Of a stretch of 64,000 nucleotides of DNA, positions 24,471 through 33,593 are shown piece after piece. The translations under genes and the position numbers were made by a program. The DNA comes from CAJXYS01 sp913063035 (GTDB taxonomy: Bacteria > Pseudomonadota > Alphaproteobacteria > Rhodobacterales > Rhodobacteraceae). The notes beneath the pieces are model-generated. The model was given only the letters and a program-made list of their open reading frames with translations. It had not been told where the DNA came from and did no database searches. The number at the start of each line of letters is the position of its first letter. Within the stretch, counting starts at the first letter, position 1. The DNA lies in the NCBI RefSeq assembly GCF_050586465.1, contig NZ_JBOCEG010000003.1:124001-188000 (forward strand), written 5' to 3'.

Positions 24471-24839
24471 ATGGGCAAACATGTCCTTCTGATCGAGGAC
24501 GAACCGAACATCATCGAGGCGATCCGCTTCATCCTGGAACGCGATGGCTGGACGGTATCGACCCACTCGGACGGGGCCGACGCCGTGGACATCGTCGACC
24601 GCGAGGGGCCGGATATCGTGATCCTCGACGTGATGCTGCCCAACCGGAGCGGCTACGACATCCTGCGCGACCTGCGCGCGGCCGAGGGCACCGCCGCGCT
24701 GCCGGTTCTGCTGCTGACCGCCAAGGGACAGAGCCGCGACCGCGAGATGGCCGAGACCTACGGCGCCAGCCGCTTCATGACCAAGCCGTTCTCGAACCAG
24801 GAGGTCCTGGACTCGGTCCGGGACCTGGTGGCGTCGTGA
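24471..24839 (+). CDS. receiver-only response regulator
   Basis: A 122-residue CheY-like receiver with no output domain. The acidic pocket is LLIEDEP (Glu9, Asp10), the phosphoacceptor is Asp53 in VILDVMLP, and the switch residues are Thr83 and Lys105 in FMTKPF. The gene overlaps the next small membrane protein (GTGA) and is two genes ahead of the SLC5-type sensor kinase, so it is the probable partner or a phosphate sink. CrbS partners in Vibrio and Pseudomonas (CrbR) carry a LuxR-type DNA-binding domain, which is missing here, so output must pass through another protein. Confidence 0.9.
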   Translation: MGKHVLLIEDEPNIIEAIRFILERDGWTVSTHSDGADAVDIVDREGPDIVILDVMLPNRSGYDILRDLRAAEGTAALPVLLLTAKGQSRDREMAETYGASRFMTKPFSNQEVLDSVRDLVAS

Positions 24840-25096
24840 GGGCCGCGCAGCGCAGGGCGCTGTTCCTCGAGCGGCGCAGCTATCGCCGCCGCCGGCTGCA
24901 GGACGCGGCGCTGATCCTGCCGGTCATGGCCGCGGTGCTCTTCGTGATGCCGCTGGTCGGTCTCGGCACCGGGCCGGGCGAGACCGGATCGACCCGCGCG
25001 GCCGGGCTCTATTTCTTCGGCGTCTGGTTCCTGCTGATCCTCGCCGCCGCGCTGCTCGCGCGGCGCCTGCGCGGCGTCCGCCCGACGGAGGACTGA
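24836..25096 (+). CDS. small two-TM membrane protein between response regulator and sensor kinase
   Basis: An 86-residue protein starting at GTG 24836, which overlaps the response-regulator stop; its own stop overlaps the kinase start (TGATG). It has a very basic N-terminus (RRALFLERRSYRRRRL) and two hydrophobic segments at about residues 24-44 and 58-76. Many SLC5-type symporters are encoded next to small DUF485/DUF4212-like membrane partners, and this protein may play that role for the transporter-like domain of the kinase. No family could be assigned from sequence. Confidence 0.75.
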   Translation: MRAAQRRALFLERRSYRRRRLQDAALILPVMAAVLFVMPLVGLGTGPGETGSTRAAGLYFFGVWFLLILAAALLARRLRGVRPTED

Positions 25097-27789
25097 TGGT
25101 CCCCTTCGACCTGCTCGTCGCCGTCTGCATCGGCTATGTGATCTTTCTCTTCCTCGTGGCCTTCGCCGCGGAACGGCGCGCGGATGCCGGGCGGCTGGGC
25201 TGGCTGCGCTCGCCGCTGGTCTACACGCTGTCGCTGTCGGTCTACTGCACCGCCTGGACCTTCTACGGTGCGGTTGGCTACGCGGCGCGGTCGGGTCTCG
25301 AGTTCATGACCATCTATCTCGGGCCGACCATCGTCTTCGTCGGCTGGTGGTGGCTGCTGCGCAAGCTCGTCCGCATCGGCCGGGCGCAGCGGATCACCTC
25401 GATTGCCGACCTGATCTCGTCTCGCTACGGCAAGTCGAACCTGCTGGCCGTGATCGTCACGCTGCTCGCGGTGGTGGGCACCACGCCCTATATCGCGCTG
25501 CAACTCCAGTCGGTCACGCTGAGCTTCAACGTCTTTTCCGCCGCCGCGGTCGAGGGCTGGCAGGTGCCGGACCGCACCGCGACCGCCTTCTGGGTCGCGG
25601 CCGGCCTGACCGTCTTCACCATCGTCTTCGGGACCCGCAACCTCGACGCCAACGAACGCCACCACGGCGTGGTGACCGCCATCGCCGTGGAGGCGGTCGT
25701 CAAGCTGGTGGCGCTGCTCTCGGTCGGCATCTTCGTGGTCTGGGGCGTGGCCGGGGGTGCGGGCGACATCCTCGACCGGATCGACGCCTCGCCCATCGCC
25801 GAGTGGCAGGGCGGGGGCGGGCGCTGGGCGCCGCTGATCTTCCTGTCGGCGGCGGCCGTGCTGACGCTGCCGCGGATGTTTCAGGTGACGGTGGTCGAGA
25901 ATTCCGACGAGCGCCATCTCGCCACCGCGTCCTGGGCGTTTCCACTCTATCTTTTCCTGATGAGCCTCTTCGTGCTGCCGATCGCGGTGGTGGGGCTTTC
26001 GACGCTGCCCGCGGGCGAGAACCCGGATCTCTACGTGCTGACCCTGCCGCTGGCCTTCGATCGGGAAGGCCTGGCGATGCTGGCCTTCCTCGGCGGCTTT
26101 TCCTCGGCCACCTCGATGGTGATCGTGGCCGCCATCGCGGTCTCGACCATGGTGTCGAACCATATCGTGATGCCGCTCTGGCTGCGGCTGCGGACGGGCG
26201 GCGCCAGCTTCTCGGGCGACGTGCGGACGGTGGTGCTGCGGGCCAGGCGGTTCTCCATCGCGGGTATCCTGCTGCTCGGCTACACCTATTACAGCTTCAC
26301 CGGCGGCACCGAGGCGCTGGCCGCCATCGGGCTGATTTCCTTCGCCGGGCTGGCCCAGGTGCTGCCCTCGCTTCTGGGCGGGATCTTCTGGCGCGGCGCG
26401 ACGCTCAAGGGGGCGGCGGCCGGGCTGGTCACGGGCTTCGGGCTCTGGGCCTACACGCTCTTCCTGCCAAGCTTCGAGGGCACCTGGCTGATGCCGGCCG
26501 CCGTCCTGGCCGAGGGGCCGTTCGGCATCGGGCTGCTGCGCCCGCGCGCGCTGCTGGGGCTCGACACCGGCGACCCGCTGGTCCACGCGATGATCTGGAG
26601 CCTCGGGGTCAACACGCTGTTGTTCGTCGGCATATCGCTGGTGAGCTTCCCGTCGCCGATGGAACGGCTGCAGGGCGCGCAATTCGTCAACGTCTTCCAG
26701 CATTCGAGCGGCCCGGGCGGCTGGGTCGGCGGCTCGGCCGCGGCCGAGGATCTGTCGGTCATGGCGCAGCGCATCCTCGGCCCGCGCCAGGCGCAGGCGC
26801 TCTTCCAGGAAGCCGCGCGCGCACAGGGCAAGGAGGGCAACCTGCCGGACCCGACGCCGGATTTCATCGACTGGCTCGAACGCGAACTCTCGGGATCGGT
26901 CGGCGCGGCCGCGGCACATGCGATGGTCGGCCAGATCACCGGCGGCGCCGCGGTTTCGGTCGAGGACCTGCTGGCTGTGGCCGACGAGACCGCGCAGATC
27001 ATGGAGTATTCCAGCCGGCTCGAAGCCAAGAGCCGCGAGCTGTCCGAGACCGCCGCGCAGCTGCGCGAGGCCAACGACAAGCTGACCGAGATCAGCATCC
27101 AGAAAGACGCCTTCCTCAGCCAGATCAGCCACGAGCTGCGCACGCCCATGTCGTCGATCCGGGCCTTCTCCGAGATCCTGCGCGATTCCCGCGAGCTGGG
27201 CCCGGCGCAGTTCCAGCGCTATGCCTCGATCATCCATGACGAGAGCCTGCGACTGACGCGGCTGCTCGATGACCTGCTGGACCTGAGCGTGCTGGAAAAC
27301 GGCCAGGTGACGCTGCACGAGGAGCCGGGAAACCTGGCCGAGATCCTCGACGGTGCGGTGACCGCGACCGCGTCCATGGCCACGGAACGCCCGCTCGCCA
27401 TTCGCCGCGAGCGCAGCGCCGAGAACGTGGCGATCTACACCGATTGCGACCGCCTGCGACAGGTTTTCATCAACCTGATCGGCAATGCCCGGAAATACTG
27501 CGATGCCGCCGCGCCGGAGCTGCGGATCGTGGTCCGCACCACCGCCGACCGGATCGAGGTCGATTTCGAGGATAACGGCTCGGGCATCCCGGAAAAGCAG
27601 CAATCCATCATCTTCGAGAAGTTCGCCCGGCTTTCCGACCAGTCCGCCGCGGGCAGTGCCGGGCTGGGCCTGGCGATCTGCCGCGAGATCATGCGCAATC
27701 TCGGCGGCAGCATCGCCTATCTCGACGCGGGCAGCGGCACGACCTTCCGCCTGACCCTGCCGCGGCGCCACGTCCGCCACGCCGCCTGA
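25096..27789 (+). CDS. hybrid SLC5 symporter-like sensor histidine kinase (CrbS-like)
   Basis: An 897-residue membrane sensor. Residues 1 to about 500 form a sodium/solute-symporter (SLC5)-like domain with about 12-13 TM segments. Residues about 575-640 resemble the STAC linker (WLERELSGSVGAAAAHAMV), followed by a coiled coil. HisKA has its phosphoacceptor at His679 in SQISHELRTPMSSIR, and a HATPase domain shows NLIGNARKY, DNGSGIP and GLGLAI. CrbS of Vibrio and Pseudomonas has the same plan and controls acs in response to acetate. The nearby acs makes that function likely. No PAS domain is seen. Confidence 0.9.
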   Translation: MVPFDLLVAVCIGYVIFLFLVAFAAERRADAGRLGWLRSPLVYTLSLSVYCTAWTFYGAVGYAARSGLEFMTIYLGPTIVFVGWWWLLRKLVRIGRAQRITSIADLISSRYGKSNLLAVIVTLLAVVGTTPYIALQLQSVTLSFNVFSAAAVEGWQVPDRTATAFWVAAGLTVFTIVFGTRNLDANERHHGVVTAIAVEAVVKLVALLSVGIFVVWGVAGGAGDILDRIDASPIAEWQGGGGRWAPLIFLSAAAVLTLPRMFQVTVVENSDERHLATASWAFPLYLFLMSLFVLPIAVVGLSTLPAGENPDLYVLTLPLAFDREGLAMLAFLGGFSSATSMVIVAAIAVSTMVSNHIVMPLWLRLRTGGASFSGDVRTVVLRARRFSIAGILLLGYTYYSFTGGTEALAAIGLISFAGLAQVLPSLLGGIFWRGATLKGAAAGLVTGFGLWAYTLFLPSFEGTWLMPAAVLAEGPFGIGLLRPRALLGLDTGDPLVHAMIWSLGVNTLLFVGISLVSFPSPMERLQGAQFVNVFQHSSGPGGWVGGSAAAEDLSVMAQRILGPRQAQALFQEAARAQGKEGNLPDPTPDFIDWLERELSGSVGAAAAHAMVGQITGGAAVSVEDLLAVADETAQIMEYSSRLEAKSRELSETAAQLREANDKLTEISIQKDAFLSQISHELRTPMSSIRAFSEILRDSRELGPAQFQRYASIIHDESLRLTRLLDDLLDLSVLENGQVTLHEEPGNLAEILDGAVTATASMATERPLAIRRERSAENVAIYTDCDRLRQVFINLIGNARKYCDAAAPELRIVVRTTADRIEVDFEDNGSGIPEKQQSIIFEKFARLSDQSAAGSAGLGLAICREIMRNLGGSIAYLDAGSGTTFRLTLPRRHVRHAA

Positions 27790-27857
27790 GCCGGGGATAC
27801 ACCTTTTTTAAAACATTGCCGGCCAGTTCTGGACCCAGAAAGGAGCCGCGTCCGCAC

Positions 27858-28781
27858 ATGGCCGAGCAAGACGAACCGATCCTGCGGCGCAAGCTGGCCC
27901 CGGCGGGCGGCGATGGGCCGTCCGGCGGCCTCGGGACGGAGGCGCTGCGCCGTGCGCTGGCCCGCGCGGCGCGCCGTGGCCTGCGCTGCGCGGCCATCCC
28001 CACCGCGGCAGAGCTCGCGCCCGCGGAGCTGGCCGCGGTGCTGGCGGATCTGCCGGCCGGCGGCCTGGTCCTGACGCTGGAGGATGCCGCGGGCGCGCCC
28101 TGCGGGGTGATCGCGCTGGATCCCGGCCTGGCCGCGACCCTGGTCGAGACCGAGGTCACCGGCCGCGTGCCTGCCGGGGGCGCCGGGCCGCGACCGCCCA
28201 CCGATCTCGATGCCGCGATCCTCGGCGGATACGCGGCGGCGCTGCTCGACGAGATCGCCGCCGCCACCGGACGGGCCGAGGATGCCGCGCTTCGCGCGGG
28301 CGGCTTCTGTGCCGAGCCCGGGACGCTGGGCGACCGGATGCCGCCGGGCGCCTGCCGCCGGCTGGTGGCGACGCTGAAGCCGGGCGACGCGGCCGGCGCG
28401 GGGACGCTGACGGTCTGCCTGCCCGCCGCCGTCGACCCGGCCGCGGCGGCCCGCGCCGCCGGCGATGCACCCGAACGCCGGCTCGGCGACGCGGTGACGA
28501 CGGCGCCGCTCGCGCTCGAGGCGGTGGCGCACCGGTTCCACATGTCGCTCGACAAGCTGGCGGCGCTCGGCCCCGGCGACCGGATCGACCTGCCGGCCGG
28601 CGCCATCGACGCGATCGCGCTGGAGGCGCCCGGCCGCGCCGGGGTCTTCGCGGGCCGGCTCGGGCAGCTGCGGGGATTCCGCGCGGTGAAGATCGGGGCG
28701 CCGGGCCGAAGGCACGCCAGCCCCCCGACGCCCGAGACCGACGCCCCGGCGCCGGAGGCCGGGTCATCCGGCCAGGCCTGA
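27858..28781 (+). CDS. FliM/FliN-family flagellar motor switch-like protein
   Basis: A 307-residue protein with a SpoA/surface-presentation-type C-terminal domain (residues about 215-285: PLALEAVAHRFHMSLDKLAALGPGDRIDLP) and a FliM-like middle domain, though weakly conserved and very Ala/Gly rich. A clear EIDALL-type CheY-binding N-terminal peptide is not seen; the N-terminus reads EQDEPILRRKL. It probably forms part of the C-ring that switches flagellar rotation. It ends five bases from the convergently read fliG, and no other flagellar genes are in the window. The start is ATG 27858 with AAAGGAG upstream. Confidence 0.78.
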   Translation: MAEQDEPILRRKLAPAGGDGPSGGLGTEALRRALARAARRGLRCAAIPTAAELAPAELAAVLADLPAGGLVLTLEDAAGAPCGVIALDPGLAATLVETEVTGRVPAGGAGPRPPTDLDAAILGGYAAALLDEIAAATGRAEDAALRAGGFCAEPGTLGDRMPPGACRRLVATLKPGDAAGAGTLTVCLPAAVDPAAAARAAGDAPERRLGDAVTTAPLALEAVAHRFHMSLDKLAALGPGDRIDLPAGAIDAIALEAPGRAGVFAGRLGQLRGFRAVKIGAPGRRHASPPTPETDAPAPEAGSSGQA

Positions 28782-28786
28782 CGGGG

Positions 28787-29860
28787 TCAGATCTCGTCCT
28801 CTTCCTCGCTGGTGATCAGGTCGATTTCGCCGCCCTCGGCGAGACGGCGGATTTCCTCGACCACGGCGGCGTGGGCGGCGTCGGCCTCGCGGCGCTTGAC
28901 CGGGGCGCGGTCTTCCACCGCCTCGCGCAGCTGCTCGGCCATGCGCTTGGACAGATTGTCGAGCAGGAAGTCGGCGGCATCGGGGGCGTCGGTGCCCGCG
29001 GCGGCGAGCGCGGTGACCAGCAGGTCCTGGTCGAGCCCCTTCAGCGCCTTGGGCACGTCGCGGGGATCGACGCGGGCGGGGATGTCGCGGAAGGTGAAGA
29101 TCGCGCGGCGCACCGACTCGGCGAAATCCTGGTCGGCGCTGTCGATCCCGGCCAAGAGCGCGTCCCGGGTGCGCGCCGGTGTCAGGTTCAGCATCGCGCC
29201 CACCCGTGCCGCGGGATCCGCGGCGAAGGCGCGCGCCGGGCGCGTGTCGAGCCTGTGGACCAGCGTCGCGCCGATGCGCGCGACGGTCTCCGGCGCGGTG
29301 TCGGCCGTGGCCGGCATGGCCAGCGCGATGTCCCGGGCGCGGGTGCCGTCCAGCTGTTCCAGGATCTCCGCGGCGCGGGCGGTGGCGAGCTTCGAGAGAA
29401 CCACCGCCACCACCGCCGCGCTTTCGCCGTCGAGCAGCGGCAGGATCTCTTCGGTCGGTAGGGTCGCGATCCGCCGCCAGGGGTCCGGCGGCACACCCGT
29501 GCCCTGGCGGAGCGTCTCGGCGGCCTGGGCGCTGATATGGCCCTCGAGCAGCGCCAGCGCGCGGTCGATGCCGCCGGGAAAGCTGACGCCGATGCCCTCG
29601 AGCTCGGCCAGGAACTCGCGAACGACGGCGCGCAGCGTGTCCCGGTCCACGTAGCGCATCGACGCCATCGCCGCGGTCAGGTCGGCCTGCAACGGCGCCT
29701 CGAGCCGCGAGAAGGGCGCAAACTCGCCCTCGTCCATCAGCAGCCGCACGATCACGGCGGCCTTCTGGCGCCGCGTGAGCGGGCCCGCGCGGCGGGGCGC
29801 CGGGGGCGCGGTCGCGGGCCGTGTCTGGAGCGCGGTGCCGGTCGGGGCCTGGTCCGTCAT
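28787..29860 (-). CDS. fliG: flagellar motor switch protein FliG
   Basis: A 357-residue FliG-like protein. The N-terminal region has LTRRQKAAVIVRLLMDEG, the middle has armadillo-like repeats (ATARAAEILEQLDGTRARDIA), and the C-terminal motor domain (residues about 240-345) includes FRDIPARVDPRDVPKALKGLDQDLLVTAL and the FLLDNLSKRMAEQLRE helix with the charged residues that contact MotA. It couples stator torque to the C-ring. It is convergent with a FliM-like gene and away from a main flagellar cluster, an arrangement seen in some Rhodobacterales. Confidence 0.88.
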   Translation of the reverse strand: MTDQAPTGTALQTRPATAPPAPRRAGPLTRRQKAAVIVRLLMDEGEFAPFSRLEAPLQADLTAAMASMRYVDRDTLRAVVREFLAELEGIGVSFPGGIDRALALLEGHISAQAAETLRQGTGVPPDPWRRIATLPTEEILPLLDGESAAVVAVVLSKLATARAAEILEQLDGTRARDIALAMPATADTAPETVARIGATLVHRLDTRPARAFAADPAARVGAMLNLTPARTRDALLAGIDSADQDFAESVRRAIFTFRDIPARVDPRDVPKALKGLDQDLLVTALAAAGTDAPDAADFLLDNLSKRMAEQLREAVEDRAPVKRREADAAHAAVVEEIRRLAEGGEIDLITSEEEDEI

Positions 29861-30033
29861 GCGTGGATCTCCTGCGGGGGCGGTACCCCCCGTGCTAGCG
29901 CGGGTGGATTTCCAACGGCTTAAGACGGGCTTGTTCTCGGCCGTGGCGCGCGGTTATCTGGTCCGCGCCCGGCCGGCCGGCGTCACCTCCGCCGGACCGC
30001 GGCCGCAGGGCACGCCACCGCCAGGAAAGGACC

Positions 30034-30813
30034 ATGCGCATGACGACCGCCGGCACCACGATCGACCTGAACGCCGATCTCGGAGAGAGCTTCGGTCCCT
30101 GGCGGATGGGGCGCGACGCCGAGATGCTGGATATCGTGACCTCGGCCAATGTCGCCTGCGGCTTTCACGCCGGCGACCCGGTCGAGATGCGGCGCACGGT
30201 GGCGCTCTGCCGCGAGAAGGGCGTGGCGGTGGGCGCGCATCCGGGCTTCCGCGATGCCGAGGGGTTCGGGCGGCGGCGTATCCTCGGCCTGAGCGACGAG
30301 GAACTGACGACCCTGATGCTCTACCAGATCGGGGCGCTGCAGGCGATCGCCCGGGCCGAGGGCGCGGAAGTCACCCATGTGAAGCCTCACGGCGCGCTCA
30401 ACAACATGGCGACCGAGGATCGCGCCATGGCGGAGCTGCTCGTCGCCGCGACCCGCGCGGCCGGCCCCGATCTGACCGTCGTGGCGATGCCGGCCACGGC
30501 ATTCGAACACGCCGCCCAGGCCGATGGCGGGCCCTACGTGGCCGAGGTCTTCGCGGATCGCGCCTATGCCGACGACGGCACGCTGGTGCCGCGCGGCACG
30601 CCCGGGGCGATGATCCACGACGCCGACATCGCCGCCGACAACGTGCTGCGGATGATCGACGAGCAGGCGGTCGTGTCGCTCAACGGCAAGCGCATTCCCG
30701 TCCGGCCGCAGACCGTTTGCGTGCATGGCGACAGCGCGGGCGCGGTGGCGATGGCCGGCCATATCCGCGCCCGGCTGGAACGCGCGGGCGTCACCGTCGC
30801 CCGCTTCGCGTGA
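30034..30813 (+). CDS. pxpA: 5-oxoprolinase subunit A (LamB/YcsF family)
   Basis: A 259-residue PxpA. The opening IDLNADLGESFGPWRMG, the metal/active-site segment SANVACGFHAGDP, and VKPHGALNNM are all family hallmarks. With PxpB and PxpC it hydrolyses 5-oxoproline to glutamate using ATP. The partner genes pxpB and pxpC are not in this window, so the gene stands apart from the usual operon, or PxpBC lie elsewhere. The start is ATG 30034 behind AGGAAAGGA; ATG 30040 is an alternative. Confidence 0.9.
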   Translation: MRMTTAGTTIDLNADLGESFGPWRMGRDAEMLDIVTSANVACGFHAGDPVEMRRTVALCREKGVAVGAHPGFRDAEGFGRRRILGLSDEELTTLMLYQIGALQAIARAEGAEVTHVKPHGALNNMATEDRAMAELLVAATRAAGPDLTVVAMPATAFEHAAQADGGPYVAEVFADRAYADDGTLVPRGTPGAMIHDADIAADNVLRMIDEQAVVSLNGKRIPVRPQTVCVHGDSAGAVAMAGHIRARLERAGVTVARFA

Positions 30814-30816
30814 GCC

Positions 30817-32355
30817 TCAGTCCGTCCAGCGCATGAGCCGGTCGATCGGCGCGTAGTCGTCGGTCAGCCGCACGGCCTCGTGGCCGGCCAGGAGCCGCCG
30901 CTCCCAGTCCTCCGAGAGCCGGGCGAAACGCAGCGGATCGGGCGCGCGCGTGCTCAGCGCGCTGACGGTGCTCGGCCGGGCGCCGGCGGCCAGGATGAAG
31001 ACCTTGCGCGTCGGCCCGGCGACCGGCACGGCCTCGGTCCAGACCTCCACCTCGGGAAAGACGGCGTTCAGCGTGGCCAGGATAGAGGCCACCGCGCGCA
31101 TGTTGTCGGTGTGGTCGATCACGTTCATCAGGTAGACCCCGTCCGCCGTCAGCCGCGACCGCACAAGGCGGAAGAATTCCTCGGTCACGAGATGGGCCGG
31201 CACGGCGATGTCGGTGAAGGCGTCGCCGATCACCACGTCGTAGCGCGCCGGGTCCGCGGCCAGCGCCCGGCGGGCGTCGCTGTGCAGGATGCGCGCGGTT
31301 GCCGGGTCGAACCAGAAGGACGTGCGCGCGACCGCGGTCACGGCCGGGTCGATCTCGGCCACGGTGACGGCGGGGGCGGGATCGCGCAGTGCCCAGGCCC
31401 GCGGCATGGAATAGGTGCCGCCGCCGATGAAGAAGGCGCTGAAGTCGCGCCCGGCCATCCGCGCCCGTGCCAGCGCGTCCAGCATCGCCGCGTGATCGGT
31501 GAACTGCACCTCCGGCGCCGCGCGCGCCGAGATGCCGTGGGCGAGGTGGTCCAGCACCATCAGCCGGATCGGGTCGGCCGGGTCGCCCGAGACGACGAGC
31601 ACCCGGATGCAGAAATAATCGCTTTCGCGGGTGCAGGGATCGGCGCGGCTCAGCCCCGCGCCGGCAAGGCCCAGCGGCGCCAGCAGCAGCACCGCCGCCA
31701 GCGCGCGGGCCACGCGCCTTCCCGCGCGCCCGGCCAGCACGAAGGAGAGCAGCGCCAGCCCGACATAGGCCGCGGTCACCACCGCCAGCGTCGCGACCGA
31801 GCCCAGCCACGAGATGAAGAGAAATCCCGCCGCGAGCGTGCCGAGGATGGCCCCGACCGCCCCGGCGGCGAACATCGCGCCGAGCGCGCGGCCCGCGCGG
31901 TCCGGCGCCGCCTGCGCCGCGATATGGGCCAGCACCGGGGCGGGCACGCCCGCGAAGAAGGAGGGCAGGAAGAAGACCGCCATGGTCAGCGTCGTGATCG
32001 CGGCGACGGGTGCCCCGAGCGCGGAGATCACCGGCTCTGCGGCGGCGCGCAGCACGAAGACCGCCGCTGCCGTGGTCAGCGCGGCGGCGACCATCGCCCA
32101 GCCATTGGCGGCGAGGGCGGCGCCCACGGGGCGCTCGGCCACCCGGCCGCCCAGCCAGTGCCCGGCGGAAAAGCCCGCCAGCACCACCGCGATCACGGCC
32201 GTCCATGTATAGAGCGACATGCCCACATAGGGCGCCAGCATCCGCCCGGCGACGATCTCGACCACCAGGCTCGCGGCGGCGACGGCGGCCTGCATCGCCA
32301 CCAGCAGCGGCACGGCGGGCAGGGCGGCGGCAGGTCTCTGGGAACTCTCTGGCAT
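30817..32355 (-). CDS. membrane-fused spermidine synthase-like protein (MFS/spermidine synthase fusion)
   Basis: A 512-residue protein with two parts. Residues 15 to about 225 contain seven or eight hydrophobic helices of a transporter-like domain, and residues about 240-510 form a spermidine-synthase-type Rossmann domain (FIGGGTYSMPRAW, AEIDPAV, HSDARRALAADPARYDVVIGDAFTD). The GGG motif and the acidic residues that bind the propylamine donor are partly kept, but the classical polyamine-pocket aspartates cannot be confirmed. The function of this fused family is not established. It could be a membrane-associated aminopropyl- or methyltransferase-like enzyme. It is convergent with pxpA. Confidence 0.85.
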   Translation of the reverse strand: MPESSQRPAAALPAVPLLVAMQAAVAAASLVVEIVAGRMLAPYVGMSLYTWTAVIAVVLAGFSAGHWLGGRVAERPVGAALAANGWAMVAAALTTAAAVFVLRAAAEPVISALGAPVAAITTLTMAVFFLPSFFAGVPAPVLAHIAAQAAPDRAGRALGAMFAAGAVGAILGTLAAGFLFISWLGSVATLAVVTAAYVGLALLSFVLAGRAGRRVARALAAVLLLAPLGLAGAGLSRADPCTRESDYFCIRVLVVSGDPADPIRLMVLDHLAHGISARAAPEVQFTDHAAMLDALARARMAGRDFSAFFIGGGTYSMPRAWALRDPAPAVTVAEIDPAVTAVARTSFWFDPATARILHSDARRALAADPARYDVVIGDAFTDIAVPAHLVTEEFFRLVRSRLTADGVYLMNVIDHTDNMRAVASILATLNAVFPEVEVWTEAVPVAGPTRKVFILAAGARPSTVSALSTRAPDPLRFARLSEDWERRLLAGHEAVRLTDDYAPIDRLMRWTD

Positions 32356-32573
32356 GGGGCCTCCTTCGCGGGCGTAGAATTGGCGAAGCCGCGGGGCGGG
32401 GCAAGAGCCGATGGCAGCGTGGCGCGCCCGGCCCCGGCGCAGCCCGGCCCTTGCAAGCGCACCGGGCGCGCAGTAGCAATAGGCGGCAGGGGCCGGCGGC
32501 CACGGGCCGGTCTCGCGGGGGTGCGTGCGGTGGCGCGCGTCGGGGCACCCGGCGCCTGAAAAGGGAGTGTCTC

Positions 32574-33593
32574 GTGGAAGGCATGATTCTCACCGGCGCG
32601 CTGGCCGTCTTCGTGATCGTCTTCGTCTTCGCGGCGACGAAGATCGTCCCGCAAAGCCAGGAATGGGTCGTCGAGCGACTGGGCAAGTACCGGCTGACGC
32701 TGAAATCCGGCTTTCACGTCATCATCCCCGGGGTCGACAAGGTCGCCCACAAGGTCTCGATCCTCGAACGCCAGCTGCCCGAATACCCGATCGACGCCAT
32801 CACCAAGGACAACGCGCCGATCTCGGTCACGGCCGCGACGTTCTTCCGGGTGACCCATTCGCACCAGGTCGTCTACCGCATCGCCAACATCGAGCAGGCC
32901 ATCCAGAGCCTCGTCACCGGAATCGTGCGCGCCGAGATCGGCAAGATCGACTTCGACGCGCTGCAATACGACCGGGCGTCGGTGTCCCAGAACCTCGAGA
33001 AGGAGCTGGAGAAACAGGCGCAGGAATGGGGCATCGAGATCACCCGGTCCGAACTTGTGGACGTGACCTTCGACGAGGAAACCAAGCGCGCGCTGCAGAT
33101 GCAGATCAACGCCGAGCGCGAGCGCCGCGCGGTCGTCACGCGGGCGGAGGGGGCAAAGCGCGCCGCCGAACTGACCGCCGACGCGGAGCTCTACACGGCG
33201 CAGAAGGAAGCCGAGGCCCGGATCGTGCGCGCCAATGCCGAGGCGGACGCGACGCGCACCGTGTCGGCCGCGATCGCCGAGGCCGGCGACCACCCCATCC
33301 GGCTGGAGCTGATCAACAGCCAGATCAAGGCGATGGAGAAGATCGGCGCGTCGGAGTCGTCCAAGACCGTGCTGATCCCGTCGGACATCACGGGCACGCT
33401 GGCCGGTCTCTCGTCGCTGCTGACGGAGTTCAGCGGGCTCATCCCGACGCCCAAGGCCAACAAGGTGGCCGACGTCGACGAGGCGCCGCCGCAGGACGAG
33501 ACCGCCCCCGCATCCGCCGCGCCGCGGCCGTCCCCGGACGCGCCCGACTCGGCGGGCGGGGCGGGTGAAGGCCCCTGGGAAAGGGATCGCTGA
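32574..33593 (+). CDS. SPFH/stomatin-like membrane protein (QmcA/paraslipin type)
   Basis: A 339-residue band-7 protein. It has a short N-terminal TM segment (residues about 4-22), an SPFH domain with VPQSQEWVVERLGKY and the stomatin motif AITKDNAPISVTAATFFRV, then a long coiled coil rich in Glu/Ala/Arg (residues about 175-250) and a Pro/Ala-rich tail. GTG 32574 is chosen because AAGGGAG lies six bases before it, while ATG 32583 is too far. It overlaps the NfeD gene (TGATG), and the pair probably forms membrane microdomain scaffolds involved in protein quality control. Confidence 0.92.
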   Translation: MEGMILTGALAVFVIVFVFAATKIVPQSQEWVVERLGKYRLTLKSGFHVIIPGVDKVAHKVSILERQLPEYPIDAITKDNAPISVTAATFFRVTHSHQVVYRIANIEQAIQSLVTGIVRAEIGKIDFDALQYDRASVSQNLEKELEKQAQEWGIEITRSELVDVTFDEETKRALQMQINAERERRAVVTRAEGAKRAAELTADAELYTAQKEAEARIVRANAEADATRTVSAAIAEAGDHPIRLELINSQIKAMEKIGASESSKTVLIPSDITGTLAGLSSLLTEFSGLIPTPKANKVADVDEAPPQDETAPASAAPRPSPDAPDSAGGAGEGPWERDR

